Shown: positions 14,021 to 21,711, counted from the stretch's first letter. The stretch: 21,711 nucleotides of DNA from Phycisphaeraceae bacterium (GCA_020850375.1 JADZET010000302.1:1-21711), one strand, 5' to 3'. Notes: generated by a model from the letters alone, not told the origin. Made by a program: numbers and translations.

Positions 14021-14800
14021 ATGAACGCCTTGCCTCATGGTCACCAGGGCCACATCGCGAAGAATCCCCAATCCTCGACCGGCGATCCCGCGCCGTCCGG
14101 CGACAAGATCGCACACGAACTGGCCAACCTGCTCGACGGGAGCCTGAGGAACGTCGGGCTGGTGTTGTCGGCGCTGCGGAAGGGCGATGGGGTAGCCGGC
14201 ACGGATCAGGACGGGGCGGATGACGTGCTGCAACGTTTGCAGGTGACCAACGAAGCGATGAGGCAGATGGCCTGGCTGGTCCGGGGCTGGATGGACGCCA
14301 TCCACCAGCATCAGCCGCTGGAGCGCGACAATCGGACGCTGAGCGACGCCGTGGGGCACGCGGTGCAGCTTCTGTCGGCGGCGGCGGAGATGCGGCAGGT
14401 GCACGTGCGGATCGACCTTGAGCCGCGCGCAGCTCAGTTGCCGGCGGGGGCGGTCTATTCTGTCGTCGCCAACGCCCTGCGGAACAGCCTCGAGGCGATC
14501 GACTCCCTGCCCATGGACAGCCCGCATCGTGGTGGAACAATCGAGGTGCGGGCAAGAGTAACCGATCAGGAATTGACGCTCAACGTCGCGGACGACGGGC
14601 CTGGATTGGCCCCGGAGCTGCTCGATGACGCCGGCGCTTTTCAGACGGGCAGGACGACCAAACCCAGCGGCCATGGCTTAGGGTTGGAGCTCTGCCGTGA
14701 GGTGGCCCTAAGCCTCGGGGGGAGCCTGACACTGAAAAACCGCAGCCCGCGCGGAGCGATTCTGACATTGCGATGTCCGCTGCCTTCCGTGCAGTCCTGA
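14021..14800 (+). CDS. Soluble sensor histidine kinase, NtrB-like catalytic core (259 aa)
   Basis: Autophosphorylates on histidine and is expected to pass phosphate to the regulator encoded just downstream. Seen: H-box KIAHELANLLDGSLRN with H32, a dimerisation helix pair up to about residue 95, N-box NALRNSLEAI (N151, N155), G1 box DDGPGL (191-196) and G2 box GHGLGLEL (217-224). All ATP-binding motifs are intact. There is no TM segment and no PAS, GAF or other sensor domain; only about 28 Gly/Pro/His-rich residues precede the H-box. The input must therefore come through a partner protein or another route. The ATG at 14021 lacks a Shine-Dalgarno sequence. The next gene starts 50 bases downstream, so the pair is probably co-transcribed. 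Confidence 0.85.
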   Translation: MNALPHGHQGHIAKNPQSSTGDPAPSGDKIAHELANLLDGSLRNVGLVLSALRKGDGVAGTDQDGADDVLQRLQVTNEAMRQMAWLVRGWMDAIHQHQPLERDNRTLSDAVGHAVQLLSAAAEMRQVHVRIDLEPRAAQLPAGAVYSVVANALRNSLEAIDSLPMDSPHRGGTIEVRARVTDQELTLNVADDGPGLAPELLDDAGAFQTGRTTKPSGHGLGLELCREVALSLGGSLTLKNRSPRGAILTLRCPLPSVQS

Positions 14801-14850
14801 TCGTGTACGGCTCAACCATCCGCCCGACGGCTCAGGAGGAGCAGGACACC

Positions 14851-16404
14851 ATGCCCGCCCAGCCTCGCATCCTCATCGTGGACGACGACCCGCTTGTGGC
14901 CGAGAGTCTGGCGGAGTTTCTCCGTCAGGAGGGTTTTAGCACGGCGACGGCGCAGGACGGTCAGGAGGCGATGGCACTGCTCGACGGCCTGGAGCAGCCG
15001 CCCGGGCCGTCATCCGAAACCGGCGGACGATCCTGCCGCAAGCCGGGATCAACGCTCAAGCTTGCGTCGAGTCATGAAGATGCGAAGACGGTCCAGGAAG
15101 GTGATTTCGGCGTGGTGGTGACGGACCTGTCGATGCCGCGCTGCAATGGTCTGGAACTGCTGCGGGCGCTGCGTCAGAAGCACGAGTCGATCGTGCCGGT
15201 GGTGATCACGGGGTATGGCAAGATCGAGTCGGCCGTCGAGGCGGTCAAGCTCGGGGCGGTGGACTACCTGACCAAGCCGGTGGTGGACGACGAGCTGCGG
15301 ATCGCGGTGAACAAGGCGATCCGCCAGCACGCGCTGATCGACGAGAACCGGACGCTGCGCGACCAGCTCACGGAGCGGTTTGGGCTTGGGAGCATCGTCG
15401 GGTCGGACTACCGGATGCAGAAGGTCTACGACCTGGTGACGGCCGTGGCGCCGAGCAGGACGACGGTGCTGATCGAGGGCGAGAGCGGCACGGGCAAGAC
15501 GATGATCGCCCACGCGATCCACACGTCGAGCCCGCGGTCGGCCGGGCCGTTCGTGACGTTCGCGTGCGGGTCGATCCCCGAGACGCTGCTGGAGTCGGAG
15601 CTGTTCGGGCACGTGCGGGGGGCGTTCACGGGGGCGGACACGGACAAGCCGGGCAAGATCCTCGCGGCCCAGGGCGGGACGCTGTTTATCGATGAGATCA
15701 ACTCCGCCACGCCGGCGCTGCAATTGAAGCTGTTGCGCGTCTTGCAGGAGAAGCGGTTCGAGCCGCTGGGCTCGACGCAGACGATCACGGTCGACGTGCG
15801 GTTCGTCCTGGCGACGAATCAATCATTGACGCAACTCGTGGCCGAGGGACAGTTCCGTGAGGACCTGTTCTATCGGATCAACGTGGTGAACATCGCCCTG
15901 CCTCCGCTGCGCGAACGGCTGGGGGACATTCCCCTCTTGGCCAAACATTTCCTCGAGAAGTACCAGCAGGAGACGGGCAAGAACGTCACGGGCTTCTCCG
16001 AGGCGGCGATGGCGGCGATGCAGAAGCACGCCTGGCCCGGCAACGTGCGTGAATTGGAGAACGCGATCGAGCGGGCGGTGGTGCTCTCATCGCGGCCGAC
16101 GATCGACGTGCAGGATCTGCCGGAGAAGATCGCGGCGGGTGCGTCGGCCGACGGCATCGTCTCGGCGGCTGACGCGGCGGCGGGGCAGAAGAATCTCTAT
16201 ACACCCGCCCTGGACGGCGGTTGGACGCCGACGGGGCTCGAGACGGCCTTGGCCGAGCCCGAGAAGCAGATCATCCTCGCGGCGCTGCGGGCGAATGACT
16301 GGAATCGGCAGGAAACCGCCCGCCAGCTGGGCATCAACCGCACGACGCTCTACAAGAAGATCAAACAGTTCAACCTCGACACCCCGGAAGGCTTCGCGGC
16401 CTGA
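14851..16404 (+). CDS. NtrC-family sigma-54-dependent response regulator (517 aa)
   Basis: The ATG at 14851 is chosen for AGGAGG (14834-14839). Receiver domain: acidic pocket D11-D13, phospho-acceptor D92 in VVTDLSMP, T120 and K142 (YLTKP). D92 lies about 38 residues later than in typical receivers because of an insert at about 47-83 rich in Pro, Gly and Ser. AAA+ domain: Walker A GESGTGKT (210-217), GAFTGA (257-262, the sigma-54 contact loop), Walker B GGTLFIDEI (275-283) and REDLFYRINV. The C-terminal Fis-type helix-turn-helix NRQETARQLGINRTTLYKKI begins at 485. It should activate sigma-54 promoters when phosphorylated by the adjacent kinase. Targets are unknown; no convincing -24/-12 site was seen in the window. 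Confidence 0.92.
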   Translation: MPAQPRILIVDDDPLVAESLAEFLRQEGFSTATAQDGQEAMALLDGLEQPPGPSSETGGRSCRKPGSTLKLASSHEDAKTVQEGDFGVVVTDLSMPRCNGLELLRALRQKHESIVPVVITGYGKIESAVEAVKLGAVDYLTKPVVDDELRIAVNKAIRQHALIDENRTLRDQLTERFGLGSIVGSDYRMQKVYDLVTAVAPSRTTVLIEGESGTGKTMIAHAIHTSSPRSAGPFVTFACGSIPETLLESELFGHVRGAFTGADTDKPGKILAAQGGTLFIDEINSATPALQLKLLRVLQEKRFEPLGSTQTITVDVRFVLATNQSLTQLVAEGQFREDLFYRINVVNIALPPLRERLGDIPLLAKHFLEKYQQETGKNVTGFSEAAMAAMQKHAWPGNVRELENAIERAVVLSSRPTIDVQDLPEKIAAGASADGIVSAADAAAGQKNLYTPALDGGWTPTGLETALAEPEKQIILAALRANDWNRQETARQLGINRTTLYKKIKQFNLDTPEGFAA

Positions 16405-16436
16405 GTCGGTGATAATCGGGGGCGTATTCAGGCGGC

Positions 16437-17936
16437 CTACCACCGCATGTCCAGGTCAAACGGAACGACGTCGCAGGTCTCCTGATAGAACGTGAGCATC
16501 CGCTGCTTGAGCTCCCCGAGCACTCGAGCGTAAGCGGGGTCGTCGATCACGTTCTTTTCTTCACCCGGATCCTTCGCCAGATCATAGAGCTCGTCACTCT
16601 CGTAGAGTCGGCGGACATACTTGAAGTCGCGCGTCCGGCACATCGTCGCCTTGGAGTGCTCGGGGCCGTCGGAGTACTGCATCTTCATGCGGGGGTAGTA
16701 GGAGTGTTCGGGCTTCTGGTCGGGGTCGACGTCGGGCTCGCGGCAGTGGGGTTCGTTCATGAGCCTCCCGCCCTCGCAGAAGACGGCATCGCGGTGCTCG
16801 CGTGTCTCGCCGGCGATCAGGGGCAGCAATGATCGGCCGAAAGTGGTGTAGCCCGGGTCGATGCCCGTGACGTCAAAGACGGTGGCCGAGAAGTCGACCA
16901 GCTCCACCAGCGCGTCGCTGACGCCGGGCCGACAGGCCTTCGCGGCGGGGGGCTTGACCAGGAAAGGCACGCGCGCCAGGCAGTCCTCGAACGTGTTCTG
17001 CGTCTTCTCCACCAGCCCGTAGTCGCCGGTGAAGTCGCCGTGATCGGCGAAGACGAACAGGGCCGTGTCGTCCCACATACCTGCCTGGCGCAAGGCGTCG
17101 ACAATGAGCCCGAGCTGGGCGTCGACGCGGGCGCACATGCCGTAGTAGGTCGCCCGCAGCTCCGTCCAGCGGTCCTCCGTCCAGCCCTGCATGTTCTGGA
17201 GGCGGTGGATGCCCTTGTTGATCGACGGCTTGCCCGTCCAGTCGCCCGGGGCGGGGATGCGCGGCGGCAGTTTGCCGCGGTCGATCATGCTGTAATAGGG
17301 CTCCTCGACCTGGTAGGGCGGATGCGGATAACCCAGCGGCAGGTTGATGCACAGGGGTTGATCTCCGCCGGATTCACCCCACCGACGGATCTGATCAACC
17401 GCCCCGAGCACCCACGCCCAGTCGTTGTCGAGATAGAGCTCCTGGCCTTGTTTGTCGAGTCGGCCGACGTAGAAGCTGTAATACGTGTCGCTGCCGGGCT
17501 TGCCGCGCACCCGCTCCCACGGCCAGTCGTTGGGGCGTTTGCTGCCCCAGCGGGCGTGGTCCTGCTCGGTGGCCTCAAACTTGACGTCGCAGAACGCCTC
17601 ATACCCGTGCTGAGCCGGCACGAGGTCGTTCTTGCCGCCCCACCAGACGAAGTAGCCGTTGTCCTTGAGGATCTTGAGCAGGCACGGCTCGCCGGCGCGG
17701 AGCATGTGGGTCATCGTGCGATGCCCGCGCACGTGCGGGTACCAGCCGGTCATGAAGGAGCATCGGCTGGGCGTGCAGACAGGGTTCTGGCAGAACGCCC
17801 GGCTGAAGGAGACCGCCTCGGTCTCGGCAAGTTTGTCGAGATTCGGCGTCACCGCGGCTGGGTTGCCCATGTGGCCCAGCACGTCGCCGCGCCACTGGTC
17901 GGGGTTGAATATCACGATATGCGGTCGCTTCTTCAT
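16437..17936 (-). CDS. Sulfatase, choline-sulfatase/phosphonate-monoester-hydrolase type, copy 1 (499 aa)
   Basis: Hydrolyses sulfate (or phosphonate/phosphate) esters. The nucleophile is C54 in CTPSR, to be converted to formylglycine by a maturation enzyme not in this window. Metal-site residues: D13-Q14 in FNPDQWRGD and D298-H299 in FADHGDFTGD. The D-Q pair, in place of D-D, is typical of the choline-sulfatase/PMH branch. The ATG at 17936 overlaps the stop of copy 2 as ATGA and has AAGGGAGG just upstream, so the two are translationally coupled. There is no signal peptide (MKKRPHIVIF begins at the first core strand), implying a cytoplasmic enzyme. Extensive identity with copy 2 indicates a tandem duplication. 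The substrate is unknown. Confidence 0.9.
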   Translation of the reverse strand: MKKRPHIVIFNPDQWRGDVLGHMGNPAAVTPNLDKLAETEAVSFSRAFCQNPVCTPSRCSFMTGWYPHVRGHRTMTHMLRAGEPCLLKILKDNGYFVWWGGKNDLVPAQHGYEAFCDVKFEATEQDHARWGSKRPNDWPWERVRGKPGSDTYYSFYVGRLDKQGQELYLDNDWAWVLGAVDQIRRWGESGGDQPLCINLPLGYPHPPYQVEEPYYSMIDRGKLPPRIPAPGDWTGKPSINKGIHRLQNMQGWTEDRWTELRATYYGMCARVDAQLGLIVDALRQAGMWDDTALFVFADHGDFTGDYGLVEKTQNTFEDCLARVPFLVKPPAAKACRPGVSDALVELVDFSATVFDVTGIDPGYTTFGRSLLPLIAGETREHRDAVFCEGGRLMNEPHCREPDVDPDQKPEHSYYPRMKMQYSDGPEHSKATMCRTRDFKYVRRLYESDELYDLAKDPGEEKNVIDDPAYARVLGELKQRMLTFYQETCDVVPFDLDMRW

Positions 17937-19447
17937 GATCCTCCCTTGCGCATCCACCGTTTGTCCCGATCGAAGGGCACGGCGTCGCAGGTCGCTTGAT
18001 AGAACGTGAGCATGCGCTCGCGCATCTTCGCCAGCGCCTCGGCGTAGGCTTGCTCTCCCGCGACGTTGTGGAGCTCCCGCGGGTCACGCTCCAGGTCGTA
18101 GAGCTCGTCGCGCTCCATCAGCCGTCGGACGTACTTGAACTCGTGCGTCCGGCACATTGTCGCCTTGCCCAGGAGGGGGAGTTCCTGGTCCTGGAGGTAT
18201 TCGCGGGGCCAGTAGACCATCGCGGGCGTCAGGTCTTCGTCGCGTTGGTAGTCCCGGCCATGCTTTTCGCCGATGAGTCGGCCGCCCTCGCAGAAGACGG
18301 CGTCGCGGTGCTCTTGCGTCTGCCCCGTCAGCAGCGGCACGAGGGAGCGGCCGAAGTGCCTGTGGGCCGGCTCGATGCCCGCCAGGGCTTCAACCGTTGC
18401 CGGGAAATCGATCAGTTCCACCAGGGCGTCACGGACACCCGCCTTGGCGCCCAGCGCCGCCGGGGGTTTAACCACCAAAGGCACGCGCGTCAGGCAGTCC
18501 TCGAAGGTGTTCTGGTTCTTCTCCACCAGGCCGTAGTCGCCCGTGTAGTCGCCGTGGTCGGAGAAGAAGAACAGGGCCGTGTCGTCCCACATCCCCGCCT
18601 GGCGCAACGCCTCGACCAGACGGCCGAGTTGGGCGTCGACGCGAGCGCACATGCCGTAGTACGTCGCGCGGAGCTCGTCCCACCGCTGCTCGCTCCAGCC
18701 GGCCATGTTCAGCCGCTCGTGGATGCCGCGGAGCATCGCGGGCTTGTCGTGCCAGTCTGTCGGATCAGGAATGCGTGGCGGCAGCTTCTCCCGCTGGATC
18801 AAGCTGAAAAACGGTTCCTCCACCGCATAGGGCGGGTGGGGGTAGTTGATCGGCAGGTAGATGCACAGCGGCGGATCGCCCGGCTTCCACCGCTGGATCT
18901 GCTCGCACGCCGCCAGGACGCAGCACCAGTCGCCGTCGAGGTAAAGCTCGTCCTCTCCGCGATCGATCCTGCCGGCGAAGAACGAGTAGTAGTTGTCGCT
19001 GCCGGGCTGGCCCCGCCACTCGTTCATCGGCCCATGCAGCGGGCGGCGCTTCATCCCCCAGCGGGCGTGGTCCTCGGGCGTGTCCTTGTAGCGGACGTTG
19101 CAGTACGCCTCGTACCCATGCTGGCCGGGCACGAGGTCGTTCTTGCCGCCCCACCAGACGAAGTAGCCGTTGTCCTTGAGCGTCCGCAGCAGGCAGGGGT
19201 CGTCCGGCCGGAGCATGTGCAGCAGGCTGCGATGCCCGCGGACGTGCGGGTACCACCCGGTCATGAAGGAGCAGCGGCTGGGTGTGCAGACGGGGTTCTG
19301 GCAGAAGGTTCGCGTGAAGGAGACCGCCTCGGTCTCGACGAGCCCGTCGAGGTTCGGCGTCACCGCCGCCGGGTTGCCCGCGTGCCCCAGCACGTCTCCA
19401 CGCCACTGATCCGGATTGAAAACGACAATGTGAGGCCGGCCCGACAT
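17933..19447 (-). CDS. Sulfatase, choline-sulfatase/phosphonate-monoester-hydrolase type, copy 2 (504 aa)
   Basis: Same architecture as copy 1: FNPDQWRGDVLGH with D13-Q14, formylglycine site C54 in CTPSR, SDHGDYTGD with D297-H298, and the C-terminal FKYVRRLMERDELYDLERDP block found in this sulfatase branch. The ATG at 19447 is chosen over the GTG at 19477 because the core strand RPHIVVF begins directly after it. There is no ribosome site, but a TACAAT -10-like box (19460-19455) lies seven bases upstream, so the message may be leaderless. There is no signal peptide. It is first in a two-gene operon and divergent from the RidA gene. Different loops near the active site (for example MKRRPLHGPMNEW) suggest a related but distinct substrate from copy 1. 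Confidence 0.9.
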   Translation of the reverse strand: MSGRPHIVVFNPDQWRGDVLGHAGNPAAVTPNLDGLVETEAVSFTRTFCQNPVCTPSRCSFMTGWYPHVRGHRSLLHMLRPDDPCLLRTLKDNGYFVWWGGKNDLVPGQHGYEAYCNVRYKDTPEDHARWGMKRRPLHGPMNEWRGQPGSDNYYSFFAGRIDRGEDELYLDGDWCCVLAACEQIQRWKPGDPPLCIYLPINYPHPPYAVEEPFFSLIQREKLPPRIPDPTDWHDKPAMLRGIHERLNMAGWSEQRWDELRATYYGMCARVDAQLGRLVEALRQAGMWDDTALFFFSDHGDYTGDYGLVEKNQNTFEDCLTRVPLVVKPPAALGAKAGVRDALVELIDFPATVEALAGIEPAHRHFGRSLVPLLTGQTQEHRDAVFCEGGRLIGEKHGRDYQRDEDLTPAMVYWPREYLQDQELPLLGKATMCRTHEFKYVRRLMERDELYDLERDPRELHNVAGEQAYAEALAKMRERMLTFYQATCDAVPFDRDKRWMRKGGS

Positions 19448-19454
19448 GGCCGGG

Positions 19455-19460
19455 ATTGTA
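19455..19460 (-). promoter_or_regulatory. Possible -10 element of the sulfatase operon
   Basis: TACAAT on the minus strand lies seven bases before the ATG at 19447. The -35 region is weak (CGTTAA at 17 bases). If used, transcription would start at or next to the start codon. Confidence 0.3.
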
Positions 19461-19477
19461 ACGTCATGGACCGCCAC

Positions 19478-19506
19478 TTAACGAACCGGGCTTCCGTGGG
19501 TATCCT
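19478..19506 (+). promoter_or_regulatory. Putative promoter of the RidA gene
   Basis: TTAACG (19478-19483), 17-base spacer, TATCCT (19501-19506): four of six matches in each box. It would give a leader of about 25 bases carrying the AGGAG at 19524-19528. Its -35 region overlaps that of the divergent sulfatase promoter, so the two could compete or share a regulator. Confidence 0.4.
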
Positions 19507-19536
19507 GTGCGGCTTCCTTTTTCAGGAGCTTTCCCC

Positions 19537-19923
19537 ATGTCCGAGCGTCAGAATATTTCTTCCGGATCGAAATATGAGCCGACGATCGGCTTTTCGCGCG
19601 GCGTCAAGGCCGGGCCGATCATCGCCATCTCAGGCACGGCCCCCATCGGCCCCGACGGCAAGGTCGCCGGCCCGGGCGATCTCTACCTCCAGACCAAGCG
19701 CTGCATCGAGATCGCCGCCGCCGCGCTCGAGAAGGCTGGCGCCTCGCTCGAGAACGTCGTGCGGACGCGGCTGTTCCTGACGAACATCCAGGAATGGGAA
19801 AAGGCCGCCAAGGCCCACGGCGAGGCCTTCGGCAACATCCGCCCGGCCTGCACGTTCGTCCAGGTGGCGGCGCTGATTGACCCGGCCTGGCTCGTCGAGA
19901 TGGAATTCGACGCCGTGGCGTGA
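19537..19923 (+). CDS. RidA/YjgF family enamine/imine deaminase (128 aa)
   Basis: RidA proteins are small cytoplasmic trimers that hydrolyse reactive enamine/imine intermediates such as 2-aminoacrylate. The ATG at 19537 has AGGAG eight bases upstream. Seen: GPIIAISGTAPIGPDGKVAG (first strands), the helix CIEIAAAALEKAGASLENVV, RTRLFLTNIQEWEKAAKAHG, and the signature RPACTFVQVAALIDPAWLVE, where R102 corresponds to the substrate-carboxylate arginine needed for activity. The final strand is MEFDAVA. Length is normal for the family. It is divergent from the sulfatase operon and convergent with the next gene, 25 bases away. The physiological partner pathway cannot be read from the context. Confidence 0.88.
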   Translation: MSERQNISSGSKYEPTIGFSRGVKAGPIIAISGTAPIGPDGKVAGPGDLYLQTKRCIEIAAAALEKAGASLENVVRTRLFLTNIQEWEKAAKAHGEAFGNIRPACTFVQVAALIDPAWLVEMEFDAVA

Positions 19924-19948
19924 ACAACCGCGGGTTGCGTGATCTCGG

Positions 19949-20623
19949 TCATCGGGCATTGGCCGGCGGTGACACGGTCTTCGATCGCCGTGCCGTCACG
20001 CCAGCGAGTTGTGCAGCCAGGATCCAGCCGAGCATCGTGCTCAGGACGGCGATCCAGGCCAGCTGCCGTTTCTCGATCACCTGAAACATCAGGCCGTGGG
20101 CGAAGGTCAGGGCGATCAGCAGGTAGGCCGAGCGTTGGAGGTTCTTCCAGACGCCTCGACCGAGCATCCGGATCGAGGCGTCGTTGCTGGTGATCAATAG
20201 GACCAGCGCGATCAGCCCGGCGGCCAGGCCGACGTAGTTCGCCCAGCCGAACAGGTCGCTGCGCAGCGCCCAGGCCTCGGCTCCCTCGCGGGCCTTAAAG
20301 AAATAGAGCCACATGTGCCCCATGTGCACCTGCCAGCCGACGGCGACGTGGACCAGGCTCACCAGCCCCGCCCAGATGGCCAGGTCGCGGCGGAAATCGC
20401 TGGAGATCGGGTTCGTCCGTCCACGCAAGAGGTTCCACGTCCCGATCGACAGCACGAAGGCCATCTCGGCCGTCGCCACGTAGGCCGTGCCCATCGACCA
20501 GCGGAACTTGGCGTCGGGTGAATCAAGCAGGAAGCGGCTGACAATCCAGCAGCCGGCGATCGTCAGCACCGCCATCGGCAGGTGGTGGACCAGCAGACGG
20601 CGCCCGAGACGGCTTAAATTCAT
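19949..20623 (-). CDS. Ferric-reductase-like transmembrane haem protein (224 aa)
   Basis: Six predicted TM segments at about residues 15-33, 44-64, 83-101, 125-145, 163-183 and 188-208. Candidate haem-ligand histidines lie on the third (H92 in LVSLVHVAVGW, H100) and fifth (H176 in ALTFAHGLMF) helices, the pattern of ferric reductase-like domains (Pfam Ferric_reduct; MsrQ and NOX cores). There is no FAD/NAD-binding domain, so it would be only the membrane electron-transfer part. The segment NPISSDFRRDLAIWAGL is typical of a small bacterial branch of the family. It starts 30 bases after the biotin synthase stop on the same strand, so it is probably in that operon. The electron donor and acceptor are unknown. 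Confidence 0.75.
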   Translation of the reverse strand: MNLSRLGRRLLVHHLPMAVLTIAGCWIVSRFLLDSPDAKFRWSMGTAYVATAEMAFVLSIGTWNLLRGRTNPISSDFRRDLAIWAGLVSLVHVAVGWQVHMGHMWLYFFKAREGAEAWALRSDLFGWANYVGLAAGLIALVLLITSNDASIRMLGRGVWKNLQRSAYLLIALTFAHGLMFQVIEKRQLAWIAVLSTMLGWILAAQLAGVTARRSKTVSPPANAR

Positions 20624-20653
20624 CGTTGTCCATCCACCCCATTGGACGCTGGT

Positions 20654-21711
20654 TCACCTTCCGCAGCACGATCCGCCGTGCTCGTGGGCCTTGAGCTTCT
20701 CGCCCTGGTTGACCACGGGCAGGCTCATCATCGCCCCAGGCCGGCGGACCATCAGGCCGTCGGTCGGCCCGTCAGCGCGAGCCCTCGATGGATCGGCCTC
20801 GTGCTCGATCTCGTCGAAGGTCGCATACGGCAGGCCCAGGTCCTTGAGCATCTGGTGGTCTTGCGCCGGCGTGCGGCCGAAGGTCGTCAGGTAGTTGCCG
20901 ATCAGGAAGCTCGACCCGCCGGCGAAGAACATCCAGCTCTGCATGTCGCGCAGGATCTTCTCACGCCCGCCGGCGATCTTGAGCTCGCGGTCGGGCAGGA
21001 TGAAGCGGTAGACGGCCACGATGTGCAGGGCCTCGAGGGGCGTCAGCGGTTCGAGCTGGCGGTCGTAGACCGGCGTGCCGGGCATGGCGTTGAGGAAGTT
21101 GATCGGGATGACGTCCGCCCCGAGCTCGCGCAGCTCCAAGGCCATGTCCAGCCGGTCCTCCCACGCCTCGCCCATGCCGAAGATCCCGCCGGAGCAGATC
21201 GACAGCCCCGCGGCCTTGGCGATGCGGATCGTCCGCACACGGTCCTCGTAGCTGTGGCTCGAGATGATGCTGGGGAAGTGACGTCGGCTGGTCTCGAGGT
21301 TGTGGTTGACGCGGAGCACGCCCATGTCGCGCAGGCGCTGGGCCTGGGATTCGGTCAGCTCGCCCAGCGTGGCACAGGGCCGGATCGTGCCCTCCCGGGC
21401 CGTCTTGCGGAAGAAGGGCTCCATCCAGTCCAGCTCGCGCTCGGTCGGCCCGCGGCCGGAGTTGACCAGGCCGAAGGAACTCGCCCCATTGGCCTTGGCC
21501 TCCTCGGCGGCGCCGAGCATCTCGTCGACGGTCATCTTGCTCGGGGTGACGTGCGTTGTGTGGAACTTCGACTGCGTGCAATACCCGCAGTCCTCGCTGC
21601 ACGCCCCGACCTTGGAGGCGACGATCGAGCAGAACTTGACCGACCGGCCGAACCGCTGGATGCGGATCTTGTTGGCCCAGAAGAACAGGTCGAACAGGTC
21701 GTCGCCCTCGA
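20654..21711 (-). CDS. bioB: Biotin synthase, 5'-truncated by the window edge
   Basis: Radical-SAM enzyme inserting sulfur into dethiobiotin, the last step of biotin synthesis, in the cytoplasm. About 351 residues are visible; only a short N-terminal piece is missing. Seen: the [4Fe-4S] motif ACSEDCGYCTQS (CxxxCxxC, coding positions 21601-21578), the [2Fe-2S] ligand regions RPCATLGEL and SICSGGIFGMGE, the substrate loop VNHNLETSRRHFPSI, and PINFLNAMPGTP and AGGREKILRDMQ (the last with the conserved arginine ligand). The C-terminal end after FDEIEHE is a long tail finishing HGGSCCGR, beyond the core TIM barrel. The context suggests an operon with the downstream ferric-reductase-like gene. No other bio gene is visible here. 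Confidence 0.93.
   Translation of the reverse strand, partial: EGDDLFDLFFWANKIRIQRFGRSVKFCSIVASKVGACSEDCGYCTQSKFHTTHVTPSKMTVDEMLGAAEEAKANGASSFGLVNSGRGPTERELDWMEPFFRKTAREGTIRPCATLGELTESQAQRLRDMGVLRVNHNLETSRRHFPSIISSHSYEDRVRTIRIAKAAGLSICSGGIFGMGEAWEDRLDMALELRELGADVIPINFLNAMPGTPVYDRQLEPLTPLEALHIVAVYRFILPDRELKIAGGREKILRDMQSWMFFAGGSSFLIGNYLTTFGRTPAQDHQMLKDLGLPYATFDEIEHEADPSRARADGPTDGLMVRRPGAMMSLPVVNQGEKLKAHEHGGSCCGR

Noticed and set aside
16399..16433. Inverted repeat GCCTGA / TCAGGC between the convergent regulator and sulfatase genes as a terminator
   Set aside because: Only six pairs with a 23-base loop and no T-tract.
17996..19780. 594-aa plus-strand ORF over the sulfatase and RidA genes
   Set aside because: Antisense to clear sulfatase motifs (CTPSR, DHG) and then out of frame through RidA; composition is that of a shadow ORF.
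19925..19937. CAACCGCGGGTTG between the convergent RidA and ferric-reductase-like genes as a terminator
   Set aside because: Five-pair stem without a T-tract on either strand; too weak to claim.

Overview
The window is high-GC bacterial DNA, most likely from a planctomycete of the Phycisphaerae type. This is an inference from several traits: tandem sulfatases, a domain of the exosortase-associated TIGR03790 family, a biotin synthase next to a ferric-reductase-like membrane protein, and G-rich coding strands. No rRNA, tRNA, CRISPR array, insertion sequence, integrase or replication origin was seen, and no stretch longer than 300 bases lacks a gene.

Region 1 (1-12656, all + strand) is the structural and lysis end of a prophage or domesticated tailed phage. 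It starts inside a DUF5309 (SU10-like) major capsid protein. Next come three small head-tail or tail proteins, two related tail-fibre/baseplate-like proteins, and a LamG-domain protein. A large right-handed beta-helix protein of tailspike type follows, then a LamG protein fused to a TIGR03790-like domain, and a hub-like protein. A lysis-like cassette closes the region: a coiled-coil membrane protein fused in frame to a lipobox segment, a small unknown protein, and a two-TM holin-like protein. Several genes overlap by 1-4 bases, as in a single late operon. No tape-measure gene was seen, which fits a short-tailed (podovirus-like) particle. Terminase, portal, endolysin and integrase are not in the window.

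Region 2 (12690-16404, + strand) is host-like: a lipoprotein, a degenerate GNAT-fold protein, a soluble sensor histidine kinase, and an NtrC-type sigma-54-dependent response regulator with an unusual insert in its receiver domain. The kinase and regulator form an adjacent two-component pair.

Region 3 (16437-19447, - strand) holds two tandem, translationally coupled sulfatases of the choline-sulfatase/phosphonate-monoester-hydrolase type. Neither has a visible signal peptide, so both are probably cytoplasmic. A RidA-family deaminase (19537-19923, +) is divergent from them. Region 4 (19949-21711, - strand) has a biotin synthase, truncated by the window edge, followed by a six-TM ferric-reductase-like haem protein.

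The most unusual items are the TIGR03790-like domain carried by a phage tail-region protein, a G7 tract that appears to join two lysis genes into one frame, and the insertion in the receiver domain of the NtrC-type regulator.
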